DNA of 64,000 nucleotides from Plectrocnemia conspersa (taxonomy: Eukaryota; Arthropoda; Insecta; Trichoptera; Polycentropodidae): contig VTFK01000208.1 of NCBI GenBank assembly GCA_009617715.1, forward strand, positions 310,001-374,000, given 5' to 3'. Below the pieces are notes generated by a model that was not told where the DNA came from, ran no database searches, and was given only the letters and a program-made list of their open reading frames with translations. The first letter of the stretch is position 1; every line of letters starts with the position of its first letter. The position numbers were made by a program, and so were the translations under genes. Shown here one piece after another: positions 34,690 through 46,744 of this stretch.

Positions 34690-35045
34690 TATATATTTCG
34701 TTGTTCTAAGAAGCAAGTGAAACGATTGGCTGGATGATTGTGATTCGTTAGCAAGCTTTGCATATCTGAATATTTAAGGCTGGTATTCAATGAAAAGAGG
34801 GCAAAGACACTGTCCACCCGCGGACAACATACGGTCATGGACGCTCACATCCTGAGAGGTACTCTACCATGCGAGCACCGCAGCAGAGAGGAATCAACCT
34901 CCGCTATACCGTCGCTGCCACATCAATCACAACTCTAAGGGTTTTCTACTGACATCATCTCTCCGCCAGCTTCTCCACCACTACTCGGAGAATAACATTC
35001 TCGCCCATCATAGTTTGTCGCAATATATAATATAAACTAGATAAA
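34690..35045 (+). repeat. LTR-like dispersed repeat, second copy
   Basis: Opposite-orientation homologue of the insert at 31450-31805. Shared words include CATGGACGCTCACATCC, CCTCCGCTATAC.GTCGCT and CGCCAGCTT.TCCACCA, then GTCGCAAT followed by an AATA-rich end with AATAAA in the other copy. Size and the terminal polyadenylation word suggest a solo LTR, but TG..CA ends and target duplications could not be fixed. Confidence 0.55.
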
Positions 35046-35329
35046 ATTCTTACTAGTTTCCAACTGTGACTTTCTGATTGCAAAATCACCCGCTTTATGA
35101 TCAGAACACTCGAAAGTACCTAAGCAATAAATACATTGACGATTTTTAATATGAGATGGATTATTTTATAAATAAATAAATTTACATTGACGCCCTCACA
35201 GTAATTCGCACACATTGTGTCTAAAATGTTAACGATTATGAAGATAATCATTATTAATTAATAATTATTTTTAAATTAATTGATTTGTTTAAATAAATTT
35301 AAATCGGTAAAACCGGGGAAAAAAATTAC

Positions 35330-35441
35330 GAATGTATTCGAATATTCGATCACTTCATCCATTTTTTATTCAATATTCGAATATTTGAAAATTACAAATA
35401 ATTGAGTACTCTAATCGCAATCGACTGGTTGGGCAGCCCTG
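35330..35441. repeat. hAT right-end fragment with TTCGAATATTCGA motifs
   Basis: Ends in GGTTGGGCAGCCCTG, a hAT-type terminus, preceded by the palindromic words ATTCGAATATTCGA. No left end with a matching target duplication (ATGTAAAG) was found. Confidence 0.5.
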
Positions 35442-36253
35442 ATGTAAAGTAAAATAAAAAGTCGAGTAAATTAAAAATATACATTTCATTAAAATTGTTA
35501 TTACGCGGTATCACTACAAATGTCAAACACAGGGAAGGGGGTGTATGATTATAGTTCCTTTGTTCGCCGTTATATTTTATTTAAATATGTGGTGCTATAG
35601 TATCTCATTTTCTCAGTTTAAATATGGTCAGTAAATAATTTTAATACTAGTAACAAATGAATTCAAGATCTACATTCGTTGAATTGTGCTAATATCTGAA
35701 TAACATTATTCATACACGTTGCGTTCGCATTATACGTGTGCGGTGTTTGTGCAATAGTTAACGGTCGGCGTGTTTTCTCACTTTTGTATTTACAGGTGGG
35801 ATTAACGAATCCGTGCGATACGTTATCTTCGTAATAATTGTTCTCGGTCTCCAGTGCCGCGACGCTCTCGAAACGAGGTACACTCGCACAAAACGACGCT
35901 CCGCCGACAAGCGTCGTTATCAGGCAAGACAATCAATTTGACGATCGCCATTGCCTTTGCTTGAGTCACTCCGTAGAGCGCCACCCCCACCAATGAACTT
36001 TTTAATTTACGTTATTTTCCGCGACGCGTGTGTCTGACGTTCATGTGTCCATATATTATTGTATTGCAACACTATTGTGTTTAGACGTGTGTATCGATCG
36101 ATTAATTAAATTTGTTTATCGCGGAGGATTTGGCGATAATGTGTTGCTATCGTAGATAGCGCGAGTGGGTTGCTATCGATACAGTGAAAAGTTATTGTGA
36201 CGCGGACGATATATAAAATGATCCGAAAGTGTTGTGCTAGTGTTTAGCGCCGG
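35442..36253. other. GC-richer flank upstream of the 36.25-kb exon candidate
   Basis: CpG-containing unique sequence at 35690-36250 in otherwise A+T-rich DNA, consistent with a promoter and 5' UTR for the following ATG. An 89-codon minus ORF at 35932-35663 has no known similarity and is probably chance. Confidence 0.4.
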
Positions 36254-36420
36254 ATGGTCGTAGCGGTGGGTAACATGTGGCCCTCGACCATGTTCGGCAA
36301 CTTGACGGCCAGGGGAGTTGCCGCAAGGGCCCTCAACATTCGTTACACGAGTGTGGGCCCTCCTCCGAGGGGATTCGCCTTGCCGCTCGATGTGGAGGAG
36401 ACGGTCACGTGCTTTTGCAG
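36254..36420 (+). CDS. Candidate first coding exon of an unidentified gene
   Basis: Not recognised. From the ATG at 36254, 55 codons plus 2 nt run to a donor TTGCAG/GTAAAA at 36421. The translation begins MVVAVGNMWPSTMFGNL and ends ALPLDVEETVTCFCR, including the partial last codon. GC content and codon variety exceed the surroundings, and the upstream flank is CpG-rich, so a true transcription start with a coding first exon is plausible. The Cys pair near the end could be lipidated, but that is speculation. It has the same splice phase as 24797-24975. Confidence 0.45.
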
Positions 36421-37959
36421 GTAAAACTATAAAAAACAGTCTAGACTAAAAATCGGGAATCTTTTCAGCCGCCCAGTGCGTTTTTTTTCGAGTTTTTCAC
36501 TCTTAAACCATTTTATTAAAAACATAAAAATCAATTGAGCAAAATTCAAAAAAATATTTCACACGAATGTACTAAAACAATGAAACTACATTTGCACTTA
36601 AAAAATAATTTATATGACGTTACTCTGTAGCGGTTTTTAATTCACTTTTTCCATCGACCTCCGAGCCCGAATCGACCCCTAACAATGACATATCGACTTG
36701 TTACAGAACCTCTAGTCTAGATTTTTTTATCTAAATAGTAAATACATTATCCATGCTGTTTTATAACATAACAGAGACATTTCATTTCAGCTTTTTCCAA
36801 GGGGGAAGAGGGCAAAACTAGGTTAGTCAGTGGTCATTTTTTAAATATTTTGATATTATTATAATTCATAGTATTTCATTATATGCCATACATTTCTTTG
36901 CCCCCCTCAAATTACGTCCCTGACTAGCAACATATCTAACCGACTTAACTATCATATTTTTACCAACACGTTAGATCAATGATGTTAGTCGACGATTAAC
37001 ACATGAAAGACTGCAATTCGAATCCCATTTGAACCTTAGTGTGTGTCAGTGAGATTGAAATCAGTGATTATTTAATAATTAAAATTCCAATCGATAATCA
37101 ATATGAATATCATGATAATTAATTAAAATCGAGCTGTTATGCTTACATGATAAAAAAACAATAATGAGTTAAAACAGCTTACATATGTAAGTAAAATATG
37201 ATAATTTGTTATTAACTTAAAAATAAGAAATAAAACTGAATTTATTGATTTTGTACGTAAAAAAATTAAAATCGTCCCACTTTAGGTCTCACAGCATGAA
37301 ACCATATACATTTTATTAATATATTACCATTTTTCTTTGGAGTGTGGTTATGTTTTATATTATTCACACAAATCTTCCGTCGATAATTTGAGAGTGGCGT
37401 TCGAGCAGGGATTTGCATCGCCAAAGTTTTAGATAAGGCGTCGAGGATGCTCGGCTTCGTTATGCGGAGCGCGTTTGCCACATTCAGTTTTAGTTTTATT
37501 TACCGGTATTTATCAGTCGATTGCGATCAACTAGTTAATCACACGTTAAAATCTGATCAATTCCATTGGATGGTTATTACCATATAAACTGTGTACTTTT
37601 AACTGTGAAAAGTTTAAATCAAAAATCTTTTTAGAACAGCATCATTAATTCAACCATCCTTAAACTCCGATTCTATTTCTTGCAAAGTTGTTCAATATGA
37701 TTTGAACGAAATTTAGATGTGAAAAATACATTTTATTTTTATTTTTATATTAAATTTAATATTTAAATGAAAAAAAAATTATATAAATATAAATAATATT
37801 TTTATATTTATAAAAAAAATATTATTTAAATCATAAATAAATAAATATAATATTATAAAGGTTGCCGACCCCTGGTCTATAATTCCTTGCTGTAATTGGA
37901 TCGTATTTGTATTTGTATCCTAGTGCCTTTTCATTGAATTCTCGGTGTATCGTCTACTC
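36421..37959. other. A+T-rich DNA with a solo hAT end
   Basis: At about 37860-37875 the sequence reads GGTTGCCGACCCCTG, a hAT right terminus with no left partner seen. A GC-richer unique block lies at about 37365-37500. The sequence near 36900-36930 (CCCCCCTCAAATTACGTCCCTG at its edge) looks like another transposon end. No gene is supported. Confidence 0.4.
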
Positions 37960-38459
37960 CAGTGTTTCCCAAACTTTCGACATCTGTGTACCCCTTCTAT
38001 AAATTTTCGTAGCACTGAGTACCCCTCGTCAAAAAAAATTGTATATACTTTAATAACAATAAAAAAATATTTATTTTTTTCTTTGTCCACATCCAAAAGC
38101 CTGTCTCCGTTGCACTGCATTTTGCAATCAAAAGCGACACCCGATACGAAGCTTCTAGGATTTTTTGATTGTCACCTCCTGTCAAACTCCACATTACTTT
38201 TCGAGACTAATTTAAATCCTTAAGTTTATTTAAAAAAAAGCCGAATGCCTTATATTTGTACTGATTGTGGTTTGTCTTAAGATGGTGCTTTAGTTTGGAT
38301 GGTTTCATGCTTTCATTTGTTAGGTTTTCATAACAAATGAAAAAGTGGAATAGGCTCTTTTGTTGCACCAGGCGTAGCCAAAGCCCTATGCAGCGCGTAC
38401 CCCCACTAAACTCTTCCCGTACCCCCAGGGGTACGCGTACCACACTTTGGGAAACACTG
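37960..38459 (-). mobile_element. hAT element carrying a transposase fragment (500 bp)
   Basis: Terminal inverted repeats CAGTGTTTCCCAAA (14 bp perfect) and an exact 8-bp duplication GTCTACTC at 37952-37959 and 38460-38467. The minus strand keeps part of a BED zinc-finger transposase N terminus at about 38353-38210. It is a deletion derivative and cannot move alone. Confidence 0.92.
38210..38353 (-). pseudogene. BED-finger fragment of a hAT transposase
   Basis: Reads LTNESMKPSKLKHHLKTNH followed by an AFGFFLNKLKDL end, matching the known N-terminal block of ZBED5/SCAND3-type hAT transposases. One Cys of the expected C..C pair is lost (FFICYE), while the two His of the finger remain. It is a remnant only; the catalytic domain is absent. 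Confidence 0.75.
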
Positions 38460-38467
38460 GTCTACTC

Positions 38468-40060
38468 GATGAAACCCTTTTTAGTGTCGATAATCCGTTA
38501 ATGTTCGACGATTTCAAAGTGCCCTAGAGAGTCGCGATTGCGTCCCTAATCTGTCGCGGTCAGGACGTCAGCGCATAAAACGCTCCTCTTGCACAATCTT
38601 CTCAACGTACATTTCAAACATAATAATGTTTTAGGCGACAGATATGAGGAGCAGGAAAAAAATATGGAGAGTGGTGTTCATATATTTAAAGCGTGCACCA
38701 TTTGCGTTTTTTAAAATATTTTATGGTATAATTAAACATTTTGTGTGAACTATTAATAATAATAATATGTATGTTGAAGGGTATGTATATGTATGAAATG
38801 CTAAATATTTATTTTTGTATAAAAATGCCGAGTCATGGTGGTCAGATTCGCAATAAAAAATAAATAAATAAATCACAGTTAAATTGAAGAAAATGTCCAG
38901 ATTTATTTAGCTGCGCTTCCAAAACATCTCTAAAACAGAGATATATAGGTCAATTTGATCCTTAGCCGAATTCTGCGAAATCATAAAAATGGTAAAATTA
39001 TTCAACCTGCAGAATACAGGCTTATTTTTAAACCAAATTTTACTTAGATAAAAAATAAATAAATGTAATTCGGCCCAGAGCGGTCTTCGGGTCAGGTCTT
39101 TCAGTGCTCGTTCAATTTCCACCAAGGTCAATCCTCCTTGGCATACGAATATAAATGATTTTAATTTGAGTAGTGGCAGACTGCATGAAATCGGTGAGTC
39201 GCTGTATTTGATAGATTTGTAATGGTAACTTCTTAGAAAGCGCCTAATTTCGCCAAATCAGTGCTCAATCTCAACGCTACCGTAGTAAATATTTCGATAC
39301 AATAATCCGCATCTAATTCGATTGCGCAATTAAATCACTCCGCATATTCACCGTTAACTCTTAACCGCCAGGCGAAACGCTTAACCAGAACATGCACAGC
39401 CAAATAACCGTTTTTATTATTTAACTACACTTTTCTGAATTATATACGTTTTCGCTTCCGTTATGTATTCGACGACTGAAAAAAACTCATTAGAATGCAC
39501 TTCTCTGGACAAAATCAAAAACAAGGCCTCGGACGCTTCCCGCTGTTATCGCCGATTTTATTAGCGTTTATAAATTATTAAATAGCTCCTGAAACCTTGT
39601 ACTTATGATGTATGAGGAACGATAATTATCACCATGTAGGAACTACGTTCATACGTTGCGTAAAAATAGGGTCGAGATTCGATCGTTCAATTAGTACACA
39701 CGCTGGACGCGTTTACTCTTGTTATCAAACGCTAATTGTAGTGGATCGCTGAAAATTCAATTAACGCCAGACCGTTAAACGAAATGCTGATGGGTCGGAC
39801 GAAAAGTAAATCAATACAATTTTATTTGTACGCGCGTGTAACTCGAGTGTTCATCTGAAATGTATACGACACTGTGGAAGCACCATCACATTGTCCTATG
39901 TTCTATTACAAATTCTTTTCCCCCGCATTGCCGGAAGTACGCATTTCATTGGAGTATCCTTAAAAGTACAGCACGTGGCAGGATGTGGGACATTGATTGA
40001 TTTTTTTCGTCCCTATTGTATTTTTATTGAAGTAGGTGGTCGAATTTATAATATAATATC
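38468..40060. other. Unique sequence, possible regulatory blocks
   Basis: No exon is supported. GC-balanced unique stretches at about 38460-38600 and 39180-39870 stand out from the A+T-rich background and lack transposon signatures. They could be conserved non-coding elements of a large neighbouring gene. Confidence 0.35.
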
Positions 40061-40068
40061 ATATAATG

Positions 40069-40796
40069 CAAGGGTTTTCAACCGTTTTGGGGGGCTATTT
40101 TTATCATAATTTTCATGGCGATCGACTTCTAATAAGGATTTTATAAGCATTTTTGGTGTTATTTTAGTTCTTGTAAGAATTAAAAATATTTATTTATAAA
40201 GGCAAACTATCATTAACGTTTAGAAGTCCAAAGGCATGTATTATATGTATGTCATGCGCAAAATGGTTTTATCATTATAGTCCAAAGTCATGCTCAATAT
40301 ATTTATATTTTTTAAAGTCATTTTAAATGACTTGATGATAACATTTCCAGTATTTAATTTCATTAGTTACTCAGAAATACTTCTAACAATGTATTGCGGT
40401 AAAAAGATTTTTTATAAGTAATTTCTAATCATTTTAAAATCTGTTAATCCATCGATGGATTTTAGGAAACAATTTTTTAGTCAGTCAACCGTGTTATTGG
40501 GGAGCCTACTGTAGTTTATCACTGGAACACGTACTGTGGATTAGCAATGTCGAAAAATGTGCTGTAATGAAGTATAATGTAATAAAGCCGATGTTAAAAG
40601 ATTCCATGAAGTCCATTATTGACATATTTGCTAAAAATTAGTAAAATTGCATAAGAACCGTTGGCAAACAATAAACAAAAGTGCTAAAAAAAAGGGTCGT
40701 TTTTAAATTTAAAGAAATTATTATTACTTTCAAAATTCATAACCGTAACTGGGATCAATCAAATTTTTTTTCGGGTTGACCGGTTGGGAACCCTTG
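40069..40796. mobile_element. hAT non-autonomous element (728 bp)
   Basis: Ends CAAGGGTTTTCAACCG on the left and, reversed from the right, CAAGGGTTCCCAACCGG. The flanks ATATAATG (40061-40068) and ATATAAAG (40797-40804) match at 7 of 8 bases. No transposase ORF. A 30-bp block near 40487-40515 recurs reversed near 57047-57075. Confidence 0.8.
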
Positions 40797-40804
40797 ATAT
40801 AAAG

Positions 40805-43200
40805 TATATTTTTTATTTATGATTTATAATGATCTGCGGTATCATATATGTATATATATAAGTAAAATATAAGATTAAACAATTAAATGAAATATATGAT
40901 ATAGCAATGAAAAATTGTTATTTAATCATTTGTACAATAAAAAGATAAGATAACGTGATAACTCAATTTACTTTTGCATTAGTTACTCACTATAAGGTAC
41001 AATTTTATATATCATTAATTATCTTCAATTTTAATATGAAACCTATTTATTATTAGCATTTTATAAGGTCATATATTACAAGCAGGTATTTTGCTTTCTA
41101 TATGTTTTTAATTTCTTTAGAAATTAGAATTCTCATTTTCACTTTTCAATTTTTTCGCTTATACCTCGATTTACGCAGTACTTGTTTTACGCGGTTTTGC
41201 TTTAACGCGGTCAAGAAAGTGCTATTAAAGCGAGATTTAAAAATAATTTGTGGGCAGTATCAAAAAATTTTCAAGGATTTAAAAAAAAATTATGGCGTAA
41301 TTTTGTGGAATGCCTTTATATTTTTTGCAATGCTTTTTTTGATATGTTTTACTTAGTTCTAATTCTAATGTAATTCTTAAATTACCAAAGTAAAGACGAG
41401 ATCGATTAGAGTAGTTGAGAAAATCGTATTTTTTGCTATACAAATACTACCTCTCTTCCTTCCAAGAAAGCATGCATATTTTCAAGCATCTGGCACGGAT
41501 CTACCCTTTCTTATTCAGTAGTACAAAAAATTTAACGGTTCTAAAACATTTAAAAATATTACAAATTTATTTTTCAACAAAAGTAGGCTCTATGAAAATT
41601 CTCGAGAAATCAGCAAATTTCTCAAGAAACAAGTATTTTCAATTTAGCATTTTTTTTTGAGAAATTCTTGAGATATATTTTCCGGTAAGAAACACCAGTC
41701 GTGCTCTTTTAGTTCTAATAGATGTTTGGCAGCATAGTTTTAATAAATTTTCCGCCCTTCTCTTCTCTCTATACAATGAACTGTGCCTCATTTGATAGTC
41801 CCCAAGCTTTATTTCAGTCTGCATGTTTATTTAAAATGAATTGTCATCAGTGATATTTAATAGTTATTTTGCCGTACTCTATTTAATTCAATCTTATTAC
41901 TATGATATAAGAAATAATAAAACGCACCTAGATATATTTATATGAAGTTGATAAAAGGTATGCGTACCGAATTTAAAGCTTAATCGGGTTTGTAGATGAT
42001 ATAAACATCTTTTAGAAAATAAATATTTTATTAAGATTGTTAAGAAGCCGAAATTATATATTATATTTACAATATAACATATATTCTTTGGGTGAACAAA
42101 TTTTCACATCTATGTATTCCTGTTGATACAACAGTTTTCGCATTAAAAGGTCTTGTATTTGGTATTATTTTTTATCTATATGTACGTGACATCAGTATTC
42201 TATTAGGTCAGTACGTATTGTGCACAACGTGAACCGACTCATTTTCAGAACCCCCGCCGTGTTATATCTAATAAAAGTTCTACACTGTCGCCGTTCCGGA
42301 AATTCTGTCGCCTCCGGCGCCAAAACAGTCGCTTTCCGAACGACATCCGCCCCCGAGAGTCCTGCTTTGGTCTCATTCGAATGACCTTCCAATTAATCAA
42401 GGGAAAGTTTAATTAAGTTCGGTTTATTTATCCATTTTGCCTTTTAAGATTAAAAAATTAAAATAGCGTATTTGCTATTACTAATATACAGAACCTAAAA
42501 CCTTATCCTTGGTTGATTTAAAAAATATTTATTACTTTCGTCTTTTCTTCCTTATTTTTCCAGGTGCGTATTGGTCCAATGATGTACAGAGCATAACGCT
42601 TAATATATGTCCAAGGGTCGGCAAACTTCTTTTGTAAAGGTCCGGATCAGAAATATATTAAACTCGGCGGGCTAGAAAGCAAATTTTTGTGAGCTTAAAA
42701 AAATGGTATTTTGCTCCAAAACTTACAACTTTCACATTTAAATCTATTATTTATTTTAGCATTAATTGCAAATTTCTAAAAATTGTGTCACGGTTAAATT
42801 TAAAAATAAAGTTTGGGAGCACTGGGTGAAGTCAAAGAAAGTCTTTCAAAATCATTTGTTTTGCTATTAAATTGCCTATTGATGTAATTCACAATGCAAC
42901 TATTCTCACCGAAAGACTGATAGATTTAAATAAGACTGCAACAATCATATACGACTTTATTTTTTTTCACCATTATTAGTTAATAAATGAGCTACTTATG
43001 AACTGACTTTAGTTACAAGTTCATTTTATTTTATTTTTTCACAAAAAAATGCGTTGCGATAAAAACTTTTCTGACCGTTTCTTTTGCGTAGTAAATATAC
43101 CGAATTTTCGTATGTTTCTATCAAATCTTTCTCCATTAAAAAATCTATCACATAAATTTCTTAGAAAATTCAAGATTTATGCCACCAATATTGTACGTAG
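40805..43200. other. A+T-rich DNA with transposon-end fragments
   Basis: About 41160-41225 (TACCTCGATTTACGC and TTTAACGCGG words) resembles a pogo/Tigger-type terminus. At about 42610 a hAT-like left end begins CAAGGGTCGGCAAAC. A GC-richer unique block at about 42230-42390 has an open minus frame of 66 codons without known similarity. Confidence 0.4.
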
Positions 43201-43368
43201 AGAATCTTTTTGGTTTTACACTTTGGTGGTAGTTTGCGATGATTTAGAAGATAATGAAATATTTCTTTAGGTAGATTTAATCAGATTTATAAATCTACCT
43301 GAAGAAATATTTAATTATCTTTTAAATCATCACAAACTACCGCCAAGGAGTAAAACTAGAAAGAATCT
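43201..43368 (+). other. Long imperfect hairpin, candidate hairpin RNA locus
   Basis: Two 79-nt arms (43201-43279 and 43290-43368) separated by a 10-nt loop. They match at 69 of 79 positions. Of the 10 differences, 6 still pair as G:U if the plus strand is transcribed, leaving 4 true mismatches. It has no ORF. It could be a hairpin siRNA precursor or a young palindromic MITE; the flanks do not pair beyond the arms and show no clear target duplication. Confidence 0.8.
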
Positions 43369-45377
43369 AGAAAGAAACACATATAAAATTTAAATTTGAT
43401 GTGTAAGTTTCTTTATTTTCATTTCTTAAACTTTATACTACAAATTTATACTGTATTGTTATATATTCACCACAATATTAGAAAATAATATTAAAAGCAT
43501 TATATAATATTTCAATTAAACGTTTAAATCAGATTTGCAGACATTTTACACTTACGTAGATATGTATGTGTATATAATCAATATTGAGTTGTTCTTTAAA
43601 ATGCCCAATTGAACCCAATTATTATACCATTATGTGGTCCATAAGATACTGCGGTTTTGCTCGTTGCGGCATATTGAAATTCTGTAATTTTTTACACCAC
43701 TTTTGAACGTTGAATTTATATGTACGAGTGAGTATTTTAATATTTACATGGGAATGGAATTATTGTTGTTTGAAACGCTGTCGAGAGGATTTAAACAAAC
43801 GCCGAAGGGTAAACGTCATTCATAGTAGACATGAAAAATTTCAATTTTTCCCGGTATCGCGATTTTTCCACCTGTCATGTCCACTCGCGTGTTTTATGTA
43901 TAGCCAAAGTACTCTGTGCGAACAAGAAAAGCATAAACATTCCCACTTGACAAATTGCATTTCGAGTGCACTCCAGATTGTCGCACGCCGTTAAAATTTA
44001 TTACCGCAATGCAGACGGCCATGCAGCTAGATAGGTGGAGGTAGTTCCTATGTGGGATGAGTTCAAACATTTTTCTGGTGCTAGCCGAAAAGGTGGACCA
44101 GTTTTGATCGCAAAGCACGGGTGAAAATTCGATCGTTGCTGTCTTAAATATTCTTACCGAATAAGGCATATTGCACGCGAACTATTATAAATGTACGCTA
44201 AGACGCTATTATATTCGAGCGATCTATAAAAGTGGCAAAAAGTGGTATTTGGCGAGTTTGAGCGGTTAAATCAACAGATTATGTGTTTCAAGTAGGTCAC
44301 TAGTTCAAGATTGAGCCGCGCTACGTCAAATAACCTATACAAAAAGCAGTATTAATTATAATTTTGTAACACGAACGATATAATAAAAATATTTTATATA
44401 ATATTAAAGACGTAGTAAACTGTGTCAAAGAATTGTATTTACTTATAGTATTAAATTTCAAAAACGTTTGATAAACTGCCAATTTTGCCTCCGAATATCC
44501 ATTAACGACGGTGTCATGTTGCTGCTGTGTTTGATTTTTGTCTTTTTGAAGTATCAGCACTCAGCTGAAAATAGCTTTTCAGTACTTGCTTGTTTTAAAG
44601 ATAAATATACATTTTAAATGCCTTAAAAAATAAAAAACAACATTGAATTATACTGCATTTATTTGTGATTATTAGTGTTAATCGATTGCTTCAAAATAAA
44701 GGGTTAGTCTGAGGCGTTCAAGTGTAATAATAATACTTCCAGCATACAATCAATGTCAGATGCTTTTTAAATAGCTAAAATATGGATATGTATGGCAGGC
44801 GGTGAGATACTTTATCGTTCGATCGCTCGCGTGTAAAGTGATGTGAGTGAATGAAAGGTAAAGGCATGCGGACCGCGTGCTCTTATATCTCACTCTTTTA
44901 TCGTTTGATTTAAATAGCATTTACATGTTATAATAATATAATTATTTAGCAAATATCAGAGCAAAATATTTGCTTATCGTAATTCCTATAGTTGGTCATA
45001 AAACTTATATTGTCAAACCATATTTCTGGAGTGTTAATAAAAAATCCGTGTCTCTTTTCTCACTACCTGCTCTGAATTCAACTGTAAATTTAGCATGCAG
45101 TGGTTATACACTATTTAAAAATATTCGTGTATATATTAAATTAATATTATATTGTACGTGCTAATATTTTAGCACGCTAGCAAGCATTCTTCTAGCGTTC
45201 TAAAACCTTAGAATACAGTGTTTAATAGATGTTAATGACGATGTTACTTCGTGTATAGATAGTGATACAATACTATTTGTTAAATATGCTGTTTTTTGCA
45301 TATTGTTTGTTATACGTATGCTATATGTAACACATCGATCATTCCGTTGTCAATAAATTGTAATATTGTTGGTTACG
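43369..45377. other. A+T-rich DNA, no gene seen
   Basis: A GC-balanced unique block at about 43700-44170 is a possible regulatory element. ORFs on both strands there lack splice sites and known motifs. The rest is A+T-rich. Confidence 0.35.
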
Positions 45378-45620
45378 AATGCGAATGTAGCTCAGCGGGT
45401 AGCTGGCTGGTCGTACACACTCGATGAGTCACCGCTGGCAATGTGGGACACGGGGCAGAAAAGTGGTTAGGGGCGGTGAAACCTTCCAGGAGCTTTCCTT
45501 CCGAAGAGTCTCAAAACTCCCGCCTGTGGTGTGAGTTCGGTGCTAGGCAGTGGTGTAGTGTTAAATTTAATAGTGCTGAAGCGCTAATTTAAACTTAACC
45601 CCCCTCGTATATATGTGTGT
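45378..45620 (+). repeat. SINE-like element with a tRNA-type A box
   Basis: Begins with a tRNA-like head, TGTAGCTCAGCGGGTAG, a good A-box match, followed by a GC-rich body unlike the neighbourhood. A convincing B box at tRNA spacing was not found (GAGTTCGGTGC near 45531 is too far away). It is therefore either a diverged tRNA-derived SINE or another short repeat. Confidence 0.35.
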
Positions 45621-46744
45621 AACTATAATTTAAAAATAACATGTGCCAATATTTTAGGATAAATTGATTTTTTGATAAATAAAATATTATATTTGGGGTA
45701 CAGCATTATGTTTTGCATATGTTAGTTTTTAATGATTAATTAAAATAATTATTTTTTAATTTTGTATCAACTTTCTGTAAAAGCGCGGAAAATTCTTTAT
45801 TGTGAAAGGCTCGAGTAGTTATTTAATTCACTATTTTTGTTACAACTAATATTGAATCGTTTAATTCCACACTTATAGCTTCCATAAATAATTTAGAAAA
45901 ATCAGTCGGCACTGACACAACTTTAGATATATCAATGCTTTAATAACAACCTCATAACAAGTAATGGAATGTTTTTATATCAACCTCGCATAACTTGTTA
46001 CCTGTGTACTTATTGATACTGATTCTAATTATCAACTTTTCTCTCATTGTAAGACCATCACTTCAGGTTTCGAAGACCGTTCATAAACGATGCGTATCAC
46101 CGTCCTATACCGTTTTAACGGTGCTTCGAAGGACCAGTGAAAGGCAGCGTATACCTTTAAACACATATTGTGCCAGATATGGGTATATAATCCTTATTGA
46201 ATAGTGTCATATTGATCTTAAGAATATTATTTATTTAGATTTAAACTACGATTGTAAAATCAATCAAAATTATTTCAAATAAACTTACCAAAATTTAATT
46301 TGTTAGAAGTCGATTTATTTATCTGAAAACTAGACAGTTATCTGGCAATACTGACGTGACAGCGGGAGCGCGACGGCCAGCGGAGCCTCGTCCGACGATC
46401 TCATTCATATAATTTAATAAATACTACTGAAACAACCCAAACTGCGTATAATTGGCAAACTTGTCCGCCAAAAAATATTACCAATCTGCAGTGATGTACT
46501 TTTGAAAAAATAGGTATGAGAACGTTACTCTATTTTAAGGTAATCAATGAGATTTACGAATGGTTATTTTGTTTGTAGTAGGGTTGTATTGTGCGCTGTT
46601 TAAAAATGTGCTGTCGATAACTAGTCAATTAAGCTCGAATATTTTTTACCAGATCTTCTAACACATCGTATCGGAACGCGTTCCGGTCGTGGAAAAAAGT
46701 GCAGGAACGACGTTCCGGAACGTTCTGTTCCCACTACACCACTG
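45548..46744. repeat. Pair of inverted CAGTGGTGTAGTG termini
   Basis: A 13-bp sequence CAGTGGTGTAGTG at 45548 recurs inverted at 46732-46744. The flanking 8-mers (TGCTAGGC and GTGTTTTC) do not match, so this may be two unrelated hAT-like ends rather than one element. The right end is followed inward by palindromic GGAACG/CGTTCC words. Confidence 0.35.

Noticed and set aside
33344..35441. One 2.1-kb hAT element from CAGGGCTGAGCAAGC to GGTTGGGCAGCCCTG
   Set aside because: The ends share only the first 8 bases and the flanking 8-mers match at only 5 of 8, so these are better treated as two separate fragments.
45378..45450. A functional tRNA gene
   Set aside because: The A box is good, but there is no B box at the right distance and no cloverleaf can be folded.
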